Of a DNA stretch of 64,000 nt, positions 29,161 to 41,369 are shown piece by piece (the first letter of the stretch is position 1; each line of letters opens with the position of its first letter). Made by a program: the position numbers and the translations under genes. This stretch comes from Prorocentrum cordatum (lineage: Eukaryota > Sar > Dinophyceae > Prorocentrales > Prorocentraceae): positions 72,001-136,000 of the forward strand of contig CAUYUJ010004347.1 in assembly GCA_963575745.1 (NCBI GenBank), read 5' to 3'. The notes under the pieces are model-generated. The model ran no database searches and was not told where the DNA came from. It saw only the letters and a program-made list of their open reading frames with translations.

Positions 29161-30471
29161 GACCTCGGCCCCTTCCCGAAGGAAACGCTTAAGTTTAACA
29201 CATACGCTTCTTGAGCTTCCACGAGTCCCACAGCAGCCCAAAACGCTTCCAAAATCAACCCAAAAGCCCCCGCATGCCCCAAAGAACGCTCCAAGACGGC
29301 ACAAACGGGCAAGAAGTGAAACCCGAATGGAGAATTCGAGCACTTCGCCCCGAGAAAACATGAAAGGGCGCCTGAATGCACCCAAGAGGCCCTGACGGGG
29401 ATCCACAATGACCCCGAATGACTCCGGGGCCCGAAGGCGGCCCTTCGACGACGAAAACAACGACAAATTGAAAAGACCAAGACTCTGCAACAACATGTTT
29501 CTCTTTTCCCCACGCAGAAATCGTTCGCCATGGGCCCCCTGGACCCTTCCCGGAATCCAGTCGCAATCGTTTTCCCAAATGCATCCAGCCGCGGGAGGGG
29601 CCCGGACCCCCCCCAACCACAACAAACCTCCCGAGTCCGACGGGTTACTCCGCGCAAATTCATTCCCCGAACCTCTCCCCGGGTCCGCCGATGCAATTTC
29701 TCGCCCCAGGTCCGTCCAGTTTTGAAAGTCCTGGGGCCCAGCAACGGCCCCCGGAGAACAACACCTATCAAAACAAAAGCTGCTCAAACAAAATGTTTGG
29801 AAAGGCGGACAGAACTGCCGCGGGCATCTACCTCGATCGAGAAGAAGAGGAGAAGGACGAGGAGGAGGAAGAGGAGGAGGAAAAGGAAAAAAACGAAAGA
29901 AGATTTCGTCGTCGCCGCCGATGTCTCACTGATTTTCGTGGTCTTTCGACCGCCCGAGGCATCTCTTCGAATTCAGCCTCCAGGAACCGTTTTCGGTGCC
30001 TGGAAACACCACAGAGGTTCCGGGATGAAGATCGACCTCCTTGGCCGGTGCCACCCCTTCGCAAAGGAAGGAACACGGGGTGGATCGAGATTCGAGGCAT
30101 GAGACTCCTAGTTCTTGGGCGCTCTCCGCCCCCTCTGGTCCTTCAGGAAGCTCCTCATCGACACAGCTGGGTCCACTCTCGAACTTCTGGCCGGACGCAC
30201 CCCCAGCTGGGTCTCAACGATCCCCGAGCATATCCAGCGGGTGGAGAAGGAGGCCTGGGACAGGCCCCGTGAAGGCCCCAAGAATCCCACATAAGACCAC
30301 GAAAAAATTCAAAACAATCCCCTACAAGGCCCTCGCTTGAACCCCACACGCACGCTACGTAGAACAGGCCGAAACCCTAAGATTGCCCAGCGATCGCGCG
30401 CGTTCCGCGAACTCCGTCTTTCACTCTCGCTGCCACCCCAAGGGGTCGGCGGTGCGGCGTAAGCCAATGAA
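29161..30471. other. No gene recognised
   Basis: Contains a gaggagg run at 29845-29890 and continues, more weakly, the Pro-coding character of the preceding minisatellite up to about 29400. A 193-codon plus frame (29691-30272) has a Glu/Lys run and no known motif. Confidence 0.35.
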
Positions 30472-30691
30472 TACACGTCCGGAGGTGACGTGCTGAGCAG
30501 CAGCGTTTTTCGGCGAACGCCTTAATGCAACGTATCCAATGTATCCTATGATTGCATAATTGCCACATAGTGCATTGTGTTACATTATTATGTCTCCCCC
30601 TAACCCCCCTGGGAGCCGCGCCACAGGAACGGACCAACATGATCGGCCCTCCTTCTGGGGCCCCAAACCTACAAAAACCTATGAAAAATCC
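30472..30691 (+). repeat. Module D, copy 1
   Basis: About 220 bp (cacgtccggaggtgacgtgc through aaacctacaaaaacctatga) nearly identical to 34579-34798. A partial third copy, starting cacgtccggaggcgacgtgc, follows at 30691-30790. Confidence 0.9.
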
Positions 30692-30819
30692 ACGTCCGGA
30701 GGCGACGTGCCCCCTGGGAGCTGCGCCACAGGAACGGACCAAAGTGGCCCCCCCCCTCCCGGGGCTCATAAACCTACCAGAACTTACAGAAAATATATGA
30801 TTTCGATTTCTTGGGCCTC

Positions 30820-31190
30820 TTGGGGGGCCAAGAGGGCGCCAAGACGGCTCAAGATGGGCTCCAGAAGCCAAAATCATTGATTTCCCTTTGGTTTGGTCAT
30901 ATTTTAGCGTTCTCGCCTTTGCGGCCCAAGCAGCTTCCCAAATCGCTCCAGAACAACCCAAGAAGCCCCCAAGAGGGCCCCAATACAGCCCAACAGAACC
31001 CCAAGACGGCCCAAAGAGGCCCCCAAGACGGTCCAAGAGGCCCCTATGACGGCCCAAGAGGACCCCAAGACGGCCCCAAGGCGGCCGCGAGAGGCCCCCA
31101 AAACGGTTTCCGCAGGGGCGAAACGGCGCAAAAGCGCCCCAATACGGCCGAAGACGCCCCCAAGAGACCCCAAGAGGCCTTTTTTTTTCA
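30820..31190 (+). repeat. CCAAGA minisatellite, block 2
   Basis: Words ccaagacggc, ccaagaggcc and gcccaagagg in loose tandem at 11-12-bp spacing. Ends directly before the antisense ORF at 31236. Confidence 0.85.
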
Positions 31191-31235
31191 CCCCTGATCC
31201 AACGCCGCGGACTCCGCCACGCTGGAGGCTGGCCC

Positions 31236-32243
31236 TCAGTCGAGAGCCTCCCACGACCCCGCCAGGTCGTCGAGGAAGATCGGGACGATCTTGCCCCTCG
31301 GCACGGCGAGCCTGTCGAGCCTGACCGTCACGGCGGCCGAGCCCACGGTCATCACCACGCCCTCGCGCCCTTCCCAGGGGCCCTGCACAGCGCGCAACCG
31401 CGCGCCAAGCGGGGGCGGCCACACGGCCCAGGACACGGCACCACCGACAGGAGGCGACAGCTCCCTCTCCTCGTCCTCGCCCTCGGCGACGGGCGGCCCC
31501 GCCAGCGGCACCTGCACGAACCGAAGGCCCGCGCCTGCCCCCCCAGCGGCCACCCCGCCGCTCGCAGCCGCTCCGCTGGCTCCAGCTGCCGCTCCCGCGG
31601 CCGCCTCCGCCTGCTCCACCGCTGCTGCTGTCGCCGTCGCCCCCCCCACGTCGGGCGCCCTGCCGAGCCCGTCCGCCCAGGAGTCGTCCAGGGAGCCACC
31701 GCCGTCGTCGTCGGGCAGCTCGGCCACCGCCGCTGCCGCCTCCGACGCCCGCGCACGCCGCGCGCGGCGTCTCCGCCGCCGAGCCTGCGCCGCCGCCGTC
31801 GCGCCTGGGGCCCCACCCAGCGCTCCAGCAGCCCGTGCCACACCTTCCGCACCCCCGCCCCGCTCCTCCACGTCGTCGCCATCGCGGTCGCCCTGCGCGC
31901 CAGGCGGAGCCCCAGCGCCACGCCCGGCACGGCCGCGCGGCCGGCTGCGCCGCCCGGGGCGGCCCTCAGCTGCCGGCGCCGGCGGGGCGGGCGCTGCCCG
32001 CGCGCCGAGCTCCGCGATGGCCGCGCGGAGGAGGCCCTCGGCGGCCCGCAAGAGGCGGGTCCCGTCGCGGGACACCGCCACTCCTGCGAGGCCGCTGGCA
32101 GCGTGCGCCGCCAGGAGCGCGCCGCGGGCCGCCTCGAGGGCCCTGCGGCGCGCCGCACCCGCGTCGCCAGCGTCAGCGCGCGCAGCGGCCCCAGCTGCCA
32201 TCCCGAGGACGGCGCGGGCCCAGGCGAGGCACGGCTTGAGCAA
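31236..32243 (-). CDS. Unidentified 335-codon ORF set inside the minisatellite
   Basis: ATG at 32241-32243 on the minus strand, TAG/TGA-type stop at 31236. Residues 1-200 are Ala/Arg-rich with a helical N-terminus; an acidic patch (ELPDDDGG, about 188-195) follows; then Ala/Gly-rich linker and an ordered C-terminus with RFVQVPLAGPPVAEGEDEE, GARLRAVQGPWEGREGVVM and AAVTVRLDRLAVPRGKIVP. The last part (RAVxGPWxGREGVV, VTVRLD) looks like a small beta-barrel of KOW type, which often binds nucleic acid. Both ends abut CCAAGA minisatellite sequence, so it appears as a coding island. It could be an element-encoded accessory protein or an exon; function unknown. The sense-strand frame here is also open (31291-32253), so coding strand rests on composition. 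Confidence 0.45.
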   Translation of the reverse strand: MLKPCLAWARAVLGMAAGAAARADAGDAGAARRRALEAARGALLAAHAASGLAGVAVSRDGTRLLRAAEGLLRAAIAELGARAAPAPPAPAAEGRPGRRSRPRGRAGRGAGAPPGAQGDRDGDDVEERGGGAEGVARAAGALGGAPGATAAAQARRRRRRARRARASEAAAAVAELPDDDGGGSLDDSWADGLGRAPDVGGATATAAAVEQAEAAAGAAAGASGAAASGGVAAGGAGAGLRFVQVPLAGPPVAEGEDEERELSPPVGGAVSWAVWPPPLGARLRAVQGPWEGREGVVMTVGSAAVTVRLDRLAVPRGKIVPIFLDDLAGSWEALD

Positions 32244-32251
32244 AAGCGACT

Positions 32252-32370
32252 AAGAGACCCCAAGAGGCCCCCAGGAGGCCCCCAAGAGGCCCCCAAAGGC
32301 TCCCAAAGGCCCCCAAGAGGCCCCCAAGATGTCCTCAAGACGCCTCCCAAAGGCTCCAAAGAAGCCCACC
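32252..32370 (+). repeat. CCAAGA minisatellite, block 3
   Basis: Starts aagagaccccaagaggcccc with tandem caagaggcccc units. It lies between the antisense ORF and module B/C copy 1. Confidence 0.85.
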
Positions 32371-32372
32371 AA

Positions 32373-32665
32373 GGGCCACACAGCGACTGGAGTGTAATGC
32401 CATTTTTCCAACCTGGGCGAACTGCGGCGCAGCGCCAGCCAGGTGGAAGTTGGTCACAGCGGCGCCCATGATTGGAGCCGGCGCTGGAAGGAAATACAGG
32501 GAGGGAGTATGAAAAGGAGGGAGGGGGGAGAGGCCCCAAAGAAGTCCCCAAGAGGCCGAAGGAAGCTCCCAGGAGGCCTCCAGGAGGCCCCCAAGAGGCT
32601 CCCAAGAGACTCCGCGACGACGTGACTGTACGTGCTCCGGACGTGCACCCCGCGAAGCGAGAGGA
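32373..32665 (+). repeat. Module B/C, copy 1
   Basis: Begins ggccacacagcgactggagt, includes gccagccaggtggaagttgg, cggcgctggaag and ends gtgcaccccgcgaagcgaga. Nearly identical copies lie at 34286-34583 and 35380-35668. Confidence 0.9.
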
Positions 32666-32990
32666 ATCAACAAATTCTGCCTCTTGGGCCTCTGGGGATT
32701 CCAAGAGGGCCTCAAGATGGCCCAAGATGGCCCCAAGACGGCCCAAGACGGCCCCAAGACGGCCCAAGATTTCCCAACGGGGGCCCATGAGGCACCAAAG
32801 ACGGCCCAAAGAGGGCCCCAAAAGCCCCAAGGACGGCCCAAGAGGGCCCCAAGAGCGCCCACAACTGCGCCTCCAGAGGCCGAAACCATTGATTTTCTTA
32901 TGGTTTTTTTGTTAAATAGTTTAGCGTTCTCGCCTTTTTCGACTCTCAAAAATCCATTATCCCGGCAAAGCAACCTAACAGCGATGTGTA
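32666..32990 (+). repeat. CCAAGA minisatellite, block 4, with tail
   Basis: Regular caagatggccc/caagacggccc units followed by a unique tail (ccattgattttcttatgg, gttctcgcctttttcgactc). The whole block recurs at 34798-35092 with few differences. Confidence 0.9.
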
Positions 32991-33104
32991 GGAGCATATC
33001 TGGAAGCATTCCCCTTAAGATTCAGATGAGAATCCAGTTGTAGAATTCTGCTGTTCTCGCAGTCGTAGTCGCATTCGCGATGACAGTCGCAGTGGCAACG
33101 GCAG

Positions 33105-33440
33105 TCGCAGTCACAGCCTCAGCCTCAGCCTGCCTCAGCCTCAGCCTCAGCCTGCCTCAGCCTCAGCCTGCCTCAGCCTCAGCCTCAGCCTGCTTCAGCC
33201 TCAGCCTCAGTCTGCCTTCAGCCTCGGCCTCAGCCTCAGCCTGCCTCAGCCTCAGCCTGCATCAGCCTCAGCCTCAGCCTCAGCCTGCCTCAGCATCAGC
33301 CTGCCTCAGCCTCAGCCTCAGCCTGCCTCAGCCTCAGCCTCAGCCTGCTTCAGCCTCAGCCTCAGTCTGCCTTCAGCCTCGGCCTCAGCCTCAGCCTGCC
33401 TCAGCCTCAGCCTGCCTCAGCCTCAGCATCAGCCTGCCTC
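33105..33440 (+). repeat. CAGCCT hexanucleotide minisatellite
   Basis: Tandem cagcct with variant cagcctgcct units and a longer internal duplication (33140-33260 resembles 33310-33420). The Ala/Ser/Leu/Pro peptides are artefacts. Confidence 0.95.
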
Positions 33441-33444
33441 AGCA

Positions 33445-33930
33445 TTCAAAATGTGGCCCGGGAATGGAGTTCTGGGAACTCGAAGAACACGAAGTGGCCT
33501 ACAGTTGGCTCCGGGCATTCAAAATCATGCCCAGGAATGGAGTTCTGGGAACTCGAAGACCACGAAGTGGCCTACAGTTGGCTCCGGGCATTCCAAAATG
33601 TGGCCCGGGAATGGAGTTCTGGGAACTCGAAGAGCACGAAGTGGCCTACAGTTGGCTCCGGGCATCCAAAATGTGGCCCGGGAATGGAGTTCTGGGAAGT
33701 CGAAGAGCACGAAGTGGCCTACAGTTGGCTCCGGGCATCCAAAATGTGGCCCGGGAATGGAGTTCTGGGAGAAGTGGCCTACAGTTGGCTCCGGCGAATG
33801 TGGCCCGGGAATGGCGTTCTGGGAGGTCAAGGAGCACCAAGTGTGTGACTGTTGCATCCGGTTATTCAGAATGTGGCCTGGGAATGGGGTTCTGAGAGGT
33901 CGACGAGCACGAAGTGTGTGACTGTTGGTG
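33445..33930 (+). repeat. 73-bp tandem repeat, about 6 units
   Basis: The word tggcccgggaatggagttct recurs; units start at 73-74-bp spacing (aaaat at 33448, 33521, 33595, 33668, 33741). The last two units diverge (gcaccaagtgtgtgactgtt). 73 is not a multiple of three, so the open frames are overlapping artefacts. Confidence 0.9.
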
Positions 33931-34059
33931 AAAAACGAGCCCGGCACAGGCCCGGCCGGCAACTCCCAACGCCTGCCCGGACCCCCCTGTGGAGTGATCT
34001 GTGAGTTTTTTTGAGTCAACTAGAAACCTATCAGTCTTCGCTGTTAGGTAATGACGGCC

Positions 34060-34285
34060 CAAGCAGCTTCCAGAATCGCCCCGGAACAGCCCAAAAAACC
34101 CCCAAGAGGGCCCCAAGACGGCCCCAAAACGGCCCAAAGAGGCCCCCAAGACCTCCGAGGGGGAGAAACGGCGCAAAAGCGACCCAAGACGGCCCCAGAC
34201 GCCCCCAAGAGGCCCCAAGAGGCCCCCAAGAAGCCTCCAAGAAGTCCCCCAGAAGCCTCCACAAGGCCACCAAAAAGCCCCCCAA
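34060..34285 (+). repeat. CCAAGA minisatellite, block 5
   Basis: Starts acggcccaagcagcttccag and matches 35093-35379 closely. It leads into module B/C copy 2. Confidence 0.85.
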
Positions 34286-34583
34286 CGGCCACACAGCGAC
34301 TGGAGTGTAATGTTATTTTCCCCCCTCTGGGCCAACTGCGGCGCAGCGCCAGCCAGGTGGAAGTTGGTCACTGCGGCGCCCATGATTAGAGTCGGCGCTG
34401 GAAGGGAAGATGGAAAGGTGTATGAAAAGGAGGGAGGGGGGAAAGGCCCCAAAGAAGTCCCCAAGAGGTCAAAAGAAACTCTCAGGAGGCCTCCAGGAAG
34501 CCCCCAAGAGGCTCCCAAGAGGCCCCGCGACGACGTGACTGTACGTGCTCCAGACGTGCACCCCGCGAAGCGAGAGGAATCCA
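34286..34583 (+). repeat. Module B/C, copy 2
   Basis: Same module as 32373-32665 and 35380-35668. It runs directly into module D copy 2. Confidence 0.9.
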
Positions 34584-34798
34584 CGTCCGGAGGTGACGTG
34601 CTGAGCAGCAGCGTTTTTCGGCGAACGCCTTAATGCAACGTATCCAATGTATCCAATGATTGCATAATTGCTACATAGTGCATTGTGTTACATTATTATG
34701 TCTCCCCCCTAACCCCCACTGGGAGCCGCGCCACAGGAACGGACCAAAATGATCGGCCCTCCTTCTGGGGCCCCAAACCTACAAAAACCTATGACAAA
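34579..34798 (+). repeat. Module D, copy 2
   Basis: Nearly identical to 30472-30691, including the tcctatgattgcata/tccaatgattgcata stretch and the ccttctggggccccaaacc stretch. Confidence 0.9.
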
Positions 34799-35092
34799 TC
34801 AACAAATTCGGCCTCTTGGGCCTCTGGGGACTCCAAGAGGGCCTCAAGATGGCCCAAGATGGTCCCAAGACGGCCCAAGACGGCCCCAAGACGGCCCAAG
34901 ATATTCCCAACGGGGGCCCATGAGGCACCAAAGACGGCCCCAAGAGGGCTCCAAAAGCCCCAAGGACGGCCCAAGAGGGCCCCAAGAGCGCCCACAACTG
35001 CGCCTCCAGAGGCCGAAATCATTGATTTTCTTATGGCTTTTTTGTGTTAAATAGTTTAGCGTTCTCGCCTTTTTCGACTCTCAAAAATCCAT
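34798..35092 (+). repeat. CCAAGA minisatellite, block 6, with tail
   Basis: Copy of 32666-32960 with the same unique tail (cattgattttcttatgg, ttctcgcctttttcgactct). Confidence 0.9.
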
Positions 35093-35379
35093 GACGGCCC
35101 AAGCAGCTTCCAGAATCGCCCCAGAACAGCCCAAAAAGCCCCCAAGAGGGCCCCAAGAGGGCCCCAAGACGGCCCCAAAACGGCCCAAAGAGGCCCCCAA
35201 GACGATCCCAAGAGGCCGCGAGAGGCCCCCGAGACAGCCTCCGAGGGGGAGAAACGGCGCAAAAGCGACCCAAGACGGCCCCAGACGCCCCCAAGAGGCC
35301 CCAAGAGGCCCCCGAGAAGCCTCCAAGAAGTCCCCCAGAACCCTCCACAAGGCCACCAAAAAGCTCCCCGAAGGCCACA
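35093..35379 (+). repeat. CCAAGA minisatellite, block 7
   Basis: Copy of 34060-34285, longer by about 60 bp of extra caagagggcc units, which shows recent unit gain or loss. Confidence 0.85.
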
Positions 35380-35668
35380 CAGCGACTGGAGTGTAATGTT
35401 ACTTCCCCCCCTCTAGGCGAACTGCGGCGCAGCACCAGCCAGGTGGAAGTTGGTCACTGCGGCGCCCATGATTAGAGCCGGCGCTGGAAGGGAAGATGGG
35501 GAGGGTGTATGAAAAGGAGGGGGGGGGAAAGGCCCCAAAGAAGTCCCCAAGAGGCCAAAAGAAACTCCCAGGAGGCCTCCAGGAGGCCCCCAAGAGGCTC
35601 CCAAGAGGCCCCGCGACGACGTGACTGTACGTGCTCCGGACGTGCACCCCGCGAAGCGAGAAGAATCT
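35380..35668 (+). repeat. Module B/C, copy 3
   Basis: Third copy of the module. It ends at gcgaagcgagaagaatc and passes into a more divergent minisatellite. Confidence 0.9.
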
Positions 35669-35689
35669 TGGTCTTTGCCGTCTCGGGCA

Positions 35690-36000
35690 TTCGACAGCCC
35701 ACGGCGGCCCTGGAGGCCGCCAAGATGGCGCCAAGACAGCCCTGCCTCTAAGACTGCCCTGGGACGGCCCATGCGGCCCGAAGACGGCCCCAAGACGCTT
35801 GAAGAGACCACTACGACCGCCCTAGAGGGTCTCAAGAGGACCTCCAGCCCAAGTCGACCCCAGAGGGCGCGAAGACGGCCGAAGACACCCCCACGATCGC
35901 CCTAGAGGACCCCCAGACGGCCCAGAGACGCCCCCTGGACGCCCCCCGAACCGAAGAGCGCCCGCGGGCCCCACCAGAGGCTCTCCGGCACCCTCCCCTC
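35690..36000 (+). repeat. CCAAGA minisatellite, block 8 (divergent)
   Basis: Words gaagacggcc, ccaagacgct and cccagacggcc recur less regularly than in the earlier blocks. Confidence 0.65.
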
Positions 36001-36670
36001 CGGAGGCCCCGCAACGACCACGCGAGTCGACCAGGAGCGGCCGCAGACGTCTTGCAGCACTCCCCTATTTACTCATTCCGAGTTTTCCTCGCTCCCTGTT
36101 ATCCCCTCCTCCATCGCGCAGTTGTCTCGGCAGAGCGGGAATCAACATAGGATGTCTTGCTCAACGTTCCTTCCCTTCCGATCCTTCTCAGTCCTGCCTC
36201 TCCCATCCTCCATCCTGTAGCCCCGCAGTTCTCTCGCTATTCCCCCTGCTTCCTTTCCGCCTTGAACCTCTTCAGAGGGCACAGTCATAGTCTCATGTCT
36301 CATATTATATGGACAACGGACCTCGCGGGAACCAGCATCGGGTCTCCTGTTGGCTTAGGCTTCCTCACCTCTCTCCTTCTCGCAAGTCATGCCCGCCCTC
36401 GCTCCAAGGCTGGACATTCGTGGCTCTATCAGGTCAGAGACCCCTCCTTGCGCCCAGCAGCAGTGTGATTTTTCGATGGTGCGTCCTCAAGCAGATCGGC
36501 ACCCCTCTCTTCTGTCACCCTTTGATTCGCAGCAGCCTTAGGTCGGATGTGCCCCCCCTGCAGGCGGATTTTGAACGAAAAATATTAAACACCCAGAACA
36601 TAGTCCAAAACTATTCAATCAGCCTGGCGAAGGACCCAACCATATGCAGTTGTGAGTAATGCTGGTGTGA
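36001..36670. other. No gene recognised
   Basis: Mixed sequence with no clear repeat. Two overlapping plus frames (36157-36468, 36309-36659) are unassigned. Confidence 0.4.
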
Positions 36671-38808
36671 GTACCGTCTTCGGTGGATCTCCCTATGGGG
36701 CCACGAACCGTTTGAGGGGTGTGCCGAAATGGGTGTGGGGGCGGCATGCGAACGTTGCCACTGGGGCCTTCGGTGGAGCTCCTTATGGGGCCACGAAACG
36801 TGTGAGGGGTGCACCGAAGTTGGTGTGGGGGCGGCATGCGAACGCAGCCACTGGGGCCTTCGGTGGAGCTCCCTGTGGGGCCACGAAACGTGTGAGGGGT
36901 GTGCCGAAATTGGTGTGGGGGCGGCATGCGAACGCAGCCACTGGGGCCTTCGGTGGAGCTCCCTATGGTGCCACGAAACGTGTGAGGGGTGTGCCGAAAT
37001 GGGTGTGGGGGCGCATGCGAACCCAGTCACTGGGGCCTTCAGTGGAAATCCCCATGGGGCCACGAAACGTGTGAGGGGTGTGCCGAATGGGTGGTGGGGA
37101 GGCATGCGAACCAGGCCACTGGGGCCTTCGGTGGAGCTCCCTATGGGGCCACGAAACGTGTGAGGGGTGCCGAAATGGGTGGTGGGGAGGCATGCGAACT
37201 GGGGCCTTCGGTGGAGCTCCCTATGGGGCCACGAAACGTGTGAGGGCCGGGGTGGTGGGAGGGCATGCGGACCCTGCCACTGGGGCCAGCTCCCTATGGG
37301 GCCACGAACGTGTGAGGGGTGTGCCGAAATCATTAGCTCCCTATGGGGCCACGAAACGTGTGAGGGGTGTGCCGAAATGGGTGGTGGGGAGGCATGCGGA
37401 CCCTGCCACTGGGGCCTTCGGTGGAGCTCCCTATGGGGCCACGAAACGTGTGAGGGGTGTGCCGAAATGGGTGGTGGGGAGGCATGCGGACCCTGCCACT
37501 GGGGCCTTCGGTGGAGCTCCCTATGGGGCCACGAAACGTGTGAGGGGTGTGCCGAAATGGGTGGTGGGGAGGCATGCGGACCCTGCCACTGGGGCCTTCG
37601 GTGGAGCTCCCTATGGGGCCACGAAACGTGTGAGGGGTGTGCCGAAATGGGTGGTGGGGAGGCATGCGGACCCTGCCACTGGGGCCTTCGGTGGAGCTCC
37701 CTATGGGGCCACGAAACGTGTGAGGGGTGTGCCGAAATGGGTGGTGGGGAGGCATGCGAACCCTGCCACTGGGGCCTTCGGTGGAGCTCCCTATGGGGCC
37801 ACGAAGCGTGTGAGGGGTGTGCCGAAATGGGTGGTGGGGAGGCATGCGGACCCTGCCACTGGGGCCTTCGGTGGAGCTCCCTATGGGGCCACGAAACGTG
37901 TGAGGGGTGTGCCGAAATGAGTGGTGGGGAGGCATGCGGACCCTGCCACTGGGGCCTTCGGTGGAGCTCCCTATGGGGCCACGAAACGTGTGAGGGGTGT
38001 GCCGAAATGGGTGGTGGGGAGGCATGCGAACCCTGCCACTGGGGCCTTCGGTGGAGCTCCCTATGGGGCCACGAAACGTGTGAGGGGTGTGCCGAAATGG
38101 GTGGTGGGGAGGCATGCGAACGCAGCCACTGGGGCCTTCGGTGGAGCTCCCTATGGGGCCACGAAGCGTGTGAGGGGTGTGCCGAAATGGGTGGTGGGGA
38201 GGCATGCGGACCAGCCACTGGGGCCTTCGGTGGAGCTCCCTATGGGGCCACGAAACGTGTGAGGGGTGTGCCGAAATGGGTGGTGGGGAGGCATGCGGAC
38301 CCTGCCACTGGGGCCTTCGGTGGAGCTCCCTATGGGGCCACGAAACGTGTGAGGGGTGTGCCGAAATGGGTGGTGGGGAGGCATGCGGACCCTGCCACTG
38401 GGGCCTTCGGTGGAGCTCCCTATGGGGCCACGAAACGTGTGAGGGGTGTGCCGAAATGGGTGGTGGGGAGGCATGCGGACCCTGCCACTGGGGCCTTCGG
38501 TGGAGCTCCCTATGGGGCCACGAAACGTGTGAGGGGTGTGCCGAAATTGGTGGGTGGGGATGCATGCGAACCCTGCCACTGGGGCCTTCGGTGGAGCTCC
38601 CTATGGGGCCACGAAACGTGTGAGGGGTGTGCCGAAATGGGTGGTGGGGAGGCATGCGGACCCTGCCACTGGGGCCTTCGGTGGAGCTCCCTATGGGGCC
38701 ACGAAACGTGTGAGGGGTGTGCCGAAATGGGTGGGGAGGCATGCGGACCCTGCCACTGGGGCCTTCGGTGGAGCTCCCTATGGGGCCACGAAACGTGTGA
38801 GGGGTGTG
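36671..38808 (+). repeat. 90-bp satellite array, about 24 units
   Basis: The unit includes ccactggggccttcggtgga, gctccctatggggccacgaa and acgtgtgaggggtgtgccga. Period is exactly 90 bp from about 37330 to 38180, with shortened units near 37157-37330, at 38213 and at 38730. Early units (36671-37080) differ (gtgtgggggcggcatgcgaa) from the uniform later ones, the pattern of expansion at one end. As 90 is a multiple of three and no frame-specific stop occurs in the unit, four frames are open on both strands; the longest (638 and 584 codons) run into the GAT array. No known protein is encoded. Confidence 0.95.
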
Positions 38809-40319
<1,511 letters not shown>

Positions 40320-40321
40320 AT

Positions 40322-41368
40322 TCAGGGGCGGCGATGGTCCGCACCTTCGGCGAGGCTCCTGGACGAGTGCATGAAGTGCCCGCCCCTGGACCAGTCGCCT
40401 CCTCTCGTCGCCTCAGGCAACCTTTGATAGTCATTGGGCATGATACAACCCACCACGAATCCGTGGCCTAGTTTAAATCGAAGGTTTTTGCAGAAATTCC
40501 TGAACATATGGGTGGCGTCTTTTGACACGTCAAGCCAGAAACCCGATCCTGTTTGTGTAGGCCTCCTCCCAAAGGACCACGGGTACTTGTATTGCTTGTC
40601 GCTAGACCCCATCGTTTCTGCGCCACTTTTCAGGCCCAATCGATCTGTGATGGCCCTCAGGCCCGAACCGGGCGAAAACACCCCGTGCCACACAATGGCA
40701 ACGTTGGAGCCTCAGGGGGGGAGTATGCAAGGAAGAGGGAGGAGGGCTGGGGAATGCCAGGTACCCCAGCTACCACTTCAACGCCAACCCCCGCGGTGGC
40801 GGCCGCGCGGGTGTCTCGCCGTGCTGCAGGCGCTGCGACCCGGTCGGCGGAAACGCCGCGTCACACGAGGACCGCTCCCAGGGGTCGAAGACCGAACAGT
40901 AGTTGCCGGCGACGCGCAACAGTGACCCTTCACCAGAGTGATTTTTGGTGCGGGCCCAGAGGGGTCCCCTGAGCATTGCCTCGCGCGCCTGGATTTGGCC
41001 CCACGCGCCCCTCTGATTCCACGCACTTGTTTGTAGGCTGCATGCGAAGCCCCTGTCCATCTGGAACAGGACTCGCTGTCTGCGTCGCCGCGGACCTGGT
41101 CCATCTGAGACATAACGTCGTCTGCCCTGAAACGGCCACTGCTGGTTTGGGACAACATTCGGTGCTGGGCGTCGTGCTCATTCTTTGTCCGTACCCACTT
41201 GGGGCGTGCCAGCACGGGTGTTTCGAGCTTCGTGGTGTTCTGTTGTTTCGTTTGGTCTCGGATCAACCCGAACGGGCGCCAGAGGTCCGAGTTATAGCCA
41301 GGGTGGACCGCATCGACCCCTAATGGCCCACTCATCGCCGATGGGGGGGGCCTGATAGCCCACCCCAC
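40322..41368 (-). other. Possible decayed coding sequence, family unknown
   Basis: On the minus strand, 40322-40693 is open for 123 codons with balanced composition: SDKQYKYPWSFGRRP, GFWLDVSKDATHMFRNFCK and RFKLGHGFVVGCIMPNDYQ. Further upstream on the same strand (40778-41368) other frames give LLRVAGNYCSVFDPWERS and LWRPFGLIRDQTKQQN. This is unlike the Arg/Ala/Pro bias of chance frames here, so I suspect an old gene or element with several frame breaks. No motif lets me name it. Confidence 0.35.
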
Positions 41369-41369
41369 C

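Noticed and set aside
36671-38808. CRISPR-like array
   Set aside because: Units are contiguous 90-bp tandem copies with no unique spacers, and the context is eukaryotic.
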